DNA from: Pseudomonas sp. AL03
GTDB taxonomy: Bacteria > Pseudomonadota > Gammaproteobacteria > Pseudomonadales > Pseudomonadaceae
NCBI RefSeq assembly: GCF_029960815.1
Contig: NZ_JASBRE010000041.1
Span: 1-41,328 of the forward strand
Length of the DNA stretch: 41,328 bases
Direction: 5' to 3'
Below the pieces are notes generated by a model, which saw only the letters and a list, made by a program, of their open reading frames with translations, had not been told where the DNA came from and made no database searches. Below are positions 37,328 through 41,328 of this stretch, piece after piece. The position numbers were made by a program, and so were the translations under genes. The number at the start of each line of letters is the position of its first letter. The stretch's first letter is position 1.

Positions 37328-38611
37328 TCAGACCTTTTCGCTTTCGACCTGGACGTACAGCGAACGTCCGGCACCGAGGCCGGCGATAATCGCCCCGAGG
37401 CCAATGATGCCGAAGATCCAGCCCAGGGCGTTCCAGCCGCCGGTCCAGTCATGCACGATACCGACCGCGAACGGCCCCATGGACGCCAGGGTGTAACCAA
37501 AGCCCTGGGCCATGCTCGACAGGTTCGCCGCGACATGCGAGTCCCGCGAGCGCAGCACAATCAGCGTCAGCGCCAGACTGAACGTACCACCCTGCCCCAG
37601 ACCGAGCAGGATCGCCCAGCCCCACAAGCCTTCGATCGGTGCGTAGAGGCAACCGAATAAACCGCCAAGGGTCAGTAGCATGACGATAACGATCGCCAGA
37701 CGCTGATCCTTGCCGCGGGTCGCCAGCCACGGCGCGGCCAGTGAACTGGCCAACTGGATAAGGACAGAACCCGAGAGCACCAGGCCGGCCTGGGTCGGGG
37801 TCAGGCCGCGGCCAATCAGGATCGACGGCAACCAGCCGAACACGATGTAAGCCAGAGAAGATTGCAGGCCCATGTAGAGCGTCACTTGCCAGGCCAGCGG
37901 ATCACGCAACAGACCGCGAACCCGATAGGCGACGTTGTGCGCACCGTGTTTCTGACCGACTTGTGGCAACCAGAAAATCGCCGCGACCAATGCTGGCACC
38001 ACCCAGAAGCCGAGGCCCAGCGCCCAGCTCTTGTCGAAATGCTCGCTCAACGGCACGGTCGCGCCCGCCGCCATCGCCGCGCCCAGGCACAGGGCCATGG
38101 TGTAGACGCCGGTCATGGTCCCGGCATGTTTCGCGAAGTCGCGTTTAACGATGCCTGGCAGCAACACGCCGATCACACCAATGCTGGCACCGGCCAACAC
38201 GCTCCCGGCAAACAGGCCGATCTCGCCGAACGAACTGCGCAAGATGATCCCGCCGGCCAACATCAAAAGAATCCCCAGGACCACTCGCTCAGCGCCAAAA
38301 CGTCGTGCCAGCACGGGCGCCAGCGGTGCAAACAAGCCGAGGCACAGCACCGGCAACGTCGTCAGCAAACCGGCCTGGGCCGCGGACAAACCGAGAGTCT
38401 TCGAGACCTCGCTGAGCATCGGCGCCATGCTCGACAGCGCCGGGCGCAGGTTCAGCGCCACCAGAATCAGGCCCAGCAGCAACAACCACGGACGCCGCAG
38501 GATCGGCTCACTTTGCTGGACCTGTTCGTCATCGGCCTCGGCGTCGATCAGCAGTTCTTCGAGCTCCGCCGTGCGCTTGGGTTGCGTGATGTTGCTGTTA
38601 TTGGCAGACAT
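37328..38611 (-). CDS. CynX/NimT-family MFS transporter
   Basis: The 427-residue protein has about twelve membrane segments and the family mark LNLRPALSSMAPML after a hydrophilic N-terminal tail (MSANNSNITQPKR...). CynX/NimT proteins export or import small anions or nitroaromatics (cyanate, 2-nitroimidazole); the substrate here is unknown. The ATG at 38611 has GAGA five bases upstream; an alternative ATG at 38635 would overlap the upstream regulator gene by 11 bp. The regulator gene ends 13 bp before, so they form an operon and FCD-type control is likely. Confidence 0.88.
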   Translation of the reverse strand: MSANNSNITQPKRTAELEELLIDAEADDEQVQQSEPILRRPWLLLLGLILVALNLRPALSSMAPMLSEVSKTLGLSAAQAGLLTTLPVLCLGLFAPLAPVLARRFGAERVVLGILLMLAGGIILRSSFGEIGLFAGSVLAGASIGVIGVLLPGIVKRDFAKHAGTMTGVYTMALCLGAAMAAGATVPLSEHFDKSWALGLGFWVVPALVAAIFWLPQVGQKHGAHNVAYRVRGLLRDPLAWQVTLYMGLQSSLAYIVFGWLPSILIGRGLTPTQAGLVLSGSVLIQLASSLAAPWLATRGKDQRLAIVIVMLLTLGGLFGCLYAPIEGLWGWAILLGLGQGGTFSLALTLIVLRSRDSHVAANLSSMAQGFGYTLASMGPFAVGIVHDWTGGWNALGWIFGIIGLGAIIAGLGAGRSLYVQVESEKV

Positions 38612-38624
38612 GGAATTCTCGGTT

Positions 38625-39284
38625 TCAAGGTTCATTGATCAACTGCCTCGACAGGGCTTTGGCCCGTTCCGGGTCGCGTTGCTCGACGGCATCAAGCAGT
38701 GCGATATGAAGGTCGAACACCTCCTGGCGTCGGGGGCTGATGTTCAGGGTCTCGCGCAGATGCGCGCCGACGATGCTGGAGAAATAGCGATACAACTCGC
38801 TGAGCGTCGGGTTGTGCGCGGCGTCCACCAGACGGCGGTGGAACACCAAGTCGCAGGCGATATAAGTGTCGAGATCGCCGTGATAGTGGCTGCCACTGAC
38901 GCCCAACGCCTCGCGCAGCGCGACAAGGTCTTCGTCGGTACGCCGTAGTGCAGCCAGACCGATGGCCTCGACTTCCAGAATGTGCCGAGTCTCCCGGGCT
39001 TGCTCGTGGGAGCAGCGGGACAACGCCTTCAGGGTGTCGAGCGGATCGACCACCGCCCGCAGGTAGCTGCCATCGCCCTGACGGATTTCGATCAACCCGG
39101 AAAACGCCAACACGCGCATGGCTTCGCGCACGGTGTTACGGCTGATGCCCAGTTCTGCGGACAGTTCAGGTTCTGTGGGCAAGCGCTGACCGACCACCCA
39201 AACGCCTTGATTGATGCGCAGGCGCAATTGGTCCAAGGCCTGGTCGACCAGGGACCGTTTAACTAGCGGAGAAATGTCTGACAT
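38625..39284 (-). CDS. FadR/GntR-type transcriptional regulator, FCD family
   Basis: The 219-residue protein begins with a GntR winged helix (RLPTEPELSAELGISRNTVREAMRVL, then IEIRQGDGSYLRA, about residues 30-75) and continues with an all-helical FCD ligand-binding domain containing the conserved acidic/histidine metal site pattern (DLDTYIACDLVFHRRLVDAAHNPTL). FCD regulators respond to small organic acids. The ATG at 39284 has AGGG eight bases upstream. It precedes the CynX-type gene, and a palindrome CTGAC-N6-GTCAG lies 38 bp upstream of the start. Confidence 0.9.
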   Translation of the reverse strand: MSDISPLVKRSLVDQALDQLRLRINQGVWVVGQRLPTEPELSAELGISRNTVREAMRVLAFSGLIEIRQGDGSYLRAVVDPLDTLKALSRCSHEQARETRHILEVEAIGLAALRRTDEDLVALREALGVSGSHYHGDLDTYIACDLVFHRRLVDAAHNPTLSELYRYFSSIVGAHLRETLNISPRRQEVFDLHIALLDAVEQRDPERAKALSRQLINEP

Positions 39285-39321
39285 AGGATTCGCCCTTTCA
39301 TCCAATCATAGGATGAATTTT

Positions 39322-39337
39322 CTGACATGTTAGTCAG
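39322..39337. promoter_or_regulatory. Palindromic candidate operator of the FCD regulator
   Basis: CTGACATGTTAGTCAG has perfect 5-bp inverted arms separated by six bases. It is 38 bp from the regulator start on the divergent spacer between the regulator and the S8 peptidase gene, a plausible binding site for autoregulation and perhaps for the peptidase gene. Confidence 0.4.
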
Positions 39338-39541
39338 CATCACCCAAGAGAACAAGCGCCAAAGGAGCAGGATTCGATTACCACGACTGAAAAAACCTTC
39401 ATTACCACTGTCGGAAACACCTTCGAATTGAGGATTTGCCCTACGACCATTCAGGCCAGGAACTGACTTCATACAGTGCTCCCGCCCTTCAGACTCAAGG
39501 ACCTTACCCCGCAGGCATTTTCGTCTGCGACTTTGAAACAG

Positions 39542-41167
39542 ATGGAAAACCCCATGGAAGAAGTCAACTTCGGTAAAAAGCACAGTCACTCTTTCTTTCT
39601 GCAGAAAAGTCAGGAGCTGATCGCGGTACGCAGTCAGGCGGGGAAAAAACTCGCCTCGGCGCTGTGCTGCGAGCAAGCGCATCAGGCGATAGGCGACAGT
39701 GAACGGGTGATGCACATCGAAGACGCGGACGTACAGGTCTTCAAACTGCCACCGGATTCGGATCTGTCCAAGCGCAAGGCTTTATTGCGCGAATTGCCAG
39801 ACGTGCGTTTCGCCGCAAGTGTGCTGGTCGATCCTCTTACTCAAGAACCCGTTCTTTACACAGAGAACATCTTTTTGAAATTCACTGATCAACTCACCCC
39901 TACACAGTGCCTGGTCACACTCAATGAGCTGGGAATGACCATCAAGCAACAAGTCCCCTACGCGGCCAACGCATTCTTCGTTCACAACAAAGACTGTCAC
40001 GGTACGGACGTGTGCTCACTCACACTCAAACTGCTGGAGCGTGAAGACATCGAATACTGTCACCCTGAAATACTGCGCCAGGGACAACGCAGGGCCATCC
40101 ACGATAACCAGTGGCACCTGAAAAAAACCACGGTCACCTATCAGGCTCAGATCGACGCGAGTGCCAACGTCGAAGCCGCTCATGAGTTTGCTCAGGGCCT
40201 AGGTGTAGTGATCGCCGTCATCGACGACGCCATTGATATCGACCATCCCGAATTCGCCGGTCCCGGCAAAATAGTCGGTGCACAGAACTTTGATCGCCGC
40301 AATTCCAAACAAGGCCCACGACCGAAAAACGCCCTCGAACGCCACGGAACAGCGGCCGCGGGCGTAGCGTGCGCCAATGGCCAGGTCGGTGCCAGTGGGG
40401 TCGCGCCACGGGCGCGCCTGATGCCGCTCAAACTCACCAAACCCCTAGGTGCACGCGCTGAAGCCGATGCCTTTTTTTGGGCCGCCGATAATGGGGCTGA
40501 CATCATTTCCTGCAGCTGGGGCCCCGCTGAAGGTCATTGGGCCGATCCTACCGATCCCAGACACACCCAAACGTTTCCATTGGCGGCCAGCACGCGTCTG
40601 GCCATTGAATATGCTGCGACCAAGGGCCGCAATGGCAAAGGTTGCGTCATCTTTTTCGGGGCCGGCAACGGTAACGAGAGTGTGGACAATGATGGTTACT
40701 CCAGCCATCCAATGGTGATTGCAGTCGGCGCCTGCAATGACCAAAGCCGCCGCAGCGCCTACAGCGACTTCGGTAAAGCGCTCTGGTGCTGCTTTCCCAG
40801 TGGCGACCAACCGCACCCGGATCCGAAATTCAAACCCGCCACTTCAATCCCGCAAACCCGGGGAGTTCGCACAACGGACCTGAGTGGCAAGTTTGCCGAT
40901 TCGAGCAATGGCGCCTTCACCGATTTATTCAGCGGCACCTCAAGCGCCTGCCCGGGAGCCGCCGGAGTGGCTGCGCTTGTGCTGGGTGTCAACCCGATGC
41001 TGGATCGCCAGGCAGTGCGACAAATCCTTGCCGATTGCTGCGACAAGATCGGGCATGCCGACGATGGACCGCTCGGCCACTATGACCTCAATGGCCATAG
41101 CCACTACTACGGGCACGGGAGGCTCAACGCCCTTCGTGCCGTACACCTGGCACTCGAACGCCTGTAG
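39542..41167 (+). CDS. Subtilisin-like serine peptidase (S8) without signal peptide
   Basis: The 541-residue protein has an N-terminal region (about 1-190) of unclear type with propeptide-like sequence (FLKFTDQLTPTQCLVTLNELG) and then an S8 domain. Catalytic residues are Asp228 in VIDDAIDIDHPEF, His268 in ERHGTAAAG and Ser467 in GTSSACPGAAG; the GAGNGN block supplies the oxyanion asparagine. No signal peptide is seen, so it may act in the cytoplasm or leave by another route. The exact start is uncertain: GTG at 39476, ATG at 39542 and ATG at 39554 are in frame, and only weak ribosome sites are seen. It is divergent from the FCD regulator gene. Confidence 0.85.
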   Translation: MENPMEEVNFGKKHSHSFFLQKSQELIAVRSQAGKKLASALCCEQAHQAIGDSERVMHIEDADVQVFKLPPDSDLSKRKALLRELPDVRFAASVLVDPLTQEPVLYTENIFLKFTDQLTPTQCLVTLNELGMTIKQQVPYAANAFFVHNKDCHGTDVCSLTLKLLEREDIEYCHPEILRQGQRRAIHDNQWHLKKTTVTYQAQIDASANVEAAHEFAQGLGVVIAVIDDAIDIDHPEFAGPGKIVGAQNFDRRNSKQGPRPKNALERHGTAAAGVACANGQVGASGVAPRARLMPLKLTKPLGARAEADAFFWAADNGADIISCSWGPAEGHWADPTDPRHTQTFPLAASTRLAIEYAATKGRNGKGCVIFFGAGNGNESVDNDGYSSHPMVIAVGACNDQSRRSAYSDFGKALWCCFPSGDQPHPDPKFKPATSIPQTRGVRTTDLSGKFADSSNGAFTDLFSGTSSACPGAAGVAALVLGVNPMLDRQAVRQILADCCDKIGHADDGPLGHYDLNGHSHYYGHGRLNALRAVHLALERL

Positions 41168-41182
41168 CGAATCTGCACGAAC

Positions 41183-41215
41183 AAAAAAGCCCCGCAGAAA
41201 ATTCTGCGGGGCTTT
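41183..41215. terminator. Bidirectional terminator between the S8 peptidase and the ABC ATPase gene
   Basis: AAAGCCCCGCAGA pairs with TCTGCGGGGCTTT around a four-base loop (41187-41215). An A-run on its left supplies a T-run for the minus strand, and TTT follows on the plus strand. It ends both convergent genes. Confidence 0.9.
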
Positions 41216-41239
41216 GAGTTAACGCTATGACTCAACCCA

Positions 41240-41328
41240 TCAATGCAGGATCTGGCTCAGGAACAGCTTCGTACGCTCATTCTGCGGATTATCGAAGAAG
41301 TCGTTCGGCGCGGCCTGTTCGACGATTT
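41240..41328 (-). CDS. Amino-acid ABC transporter ATP-binding protein, C-terminal end (partial)
   Basis: On the minus strand the last 28 codons read IVEQAAPNDFFDNPQNERTK then LFLSQILH and a TGA at 41240-41242. The IVE...P..FF..P..ERT..FL..IL pattern is the C-terminus of GlnQ/GltL/AapP-type ATPases that energise polar amino-acid importers. The rest of the gene lies beyond the right edge, so the Walker motifs cannot be seen. The identification rests on this tail only but is distinctive. Confidence 0.85.
   Translation of the reverse strand, partial: IVEQAAPNDFFDNPQNERTKLFLSQILH

Noticed and set aside
37192..37560. Upstream extension of the NTF2-like protein to 279 residues
   Set aside because: The added part overlaps the end of the MFS gene in another frame and is Arg-rich, whereas the ATG at 37191 has a clear GGGAG.

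Overview
The window looks like core chromosome of a fluorescent Pseudomonas (P. fluorescens group). Supports are the gene set and order (nagR-nagA-SIS deaminase-EIIA/HPr/EI-nagE next to a NIF3-like gene, purL and mltF; lptF-lptG divergent from pepA-holC-valS; a HU gene divergent from yejK; pdxJ-recO-era-rnc-lepB-lepA), high G+C coding sequence, and several REP/REPIN repeats of the GTGGGAGCGAGCTTGCTCGC type. The species call rests on remembered synteny, not on a search.

Layout. 1-2.7 kb: DUF1289 protein, gamma-carbonic anhydrase, two divergent Nudix hydrolases and a periplasmic L,D-transpeptidase. 2.8-10.3 kb: a complete N-acetylglucosamine uptake and catabolism operon with its own regulator and likely promoter/operator. 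NagE imports and phosphorylates GlcNAc using phosphate from the EIIA-HPr-EI fusion, NagA deacetylates GlcNAc-6-P, and the SIS-domain enzyme deaminates and isomerises the product to fructose-6-P. 10.4-11.5 kb: a two-gene island of lower G+C, a MNT/AbiEii-like (DUF6036-like) nucleotidyltransferase overlapping a small unknown protein. 11.6-17.6 kb: NIF3-like protein, purL and mltF. 17.6-23.9 kb: pdxJ, recO, era, rnc, lepB, lepA, all on the minus strand, with a 158-bp TA-flanked MITE-like element between pdxJ and recO. 24-31.9 kb: LPS-export permease genes lptG/lptF divergent from pepA, holC, a small unknown gene and valS. 32-35.3 kb: rlmF, a HU gene, yejK and a membrane-anchored glutaredoxin. 35.3-41.3 kb: accessory metabolism (GST-like protein, GIY-YIG protein, NTF2-like protein, CynX-type MFS permease with an FCD regulator), a subtilisin-like protease without signal peptide, and the 3' end of an amino-acid ABC transporter ATPase running off the right edge.

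Most of the window is ordinary housekeeping sequence. The parts worth a second look are the nucleotidyltransferase/partner pair (a possible toxin-antitoxin or defence module), the MITE whose TA duplication appears to form the recO stop codon, the regulatory layers of the nag operon (inverted 11-bp operator-like repeats, Crc/Hfq-type A-rich motifs, a 41-bp-arm hairpin inside the operon), the degenerate second EIIB domain of NagE, and the unusual joining of lepA to lptG. No tRNA, rRNA, CRISPR array or complete insertion sequence was seen.
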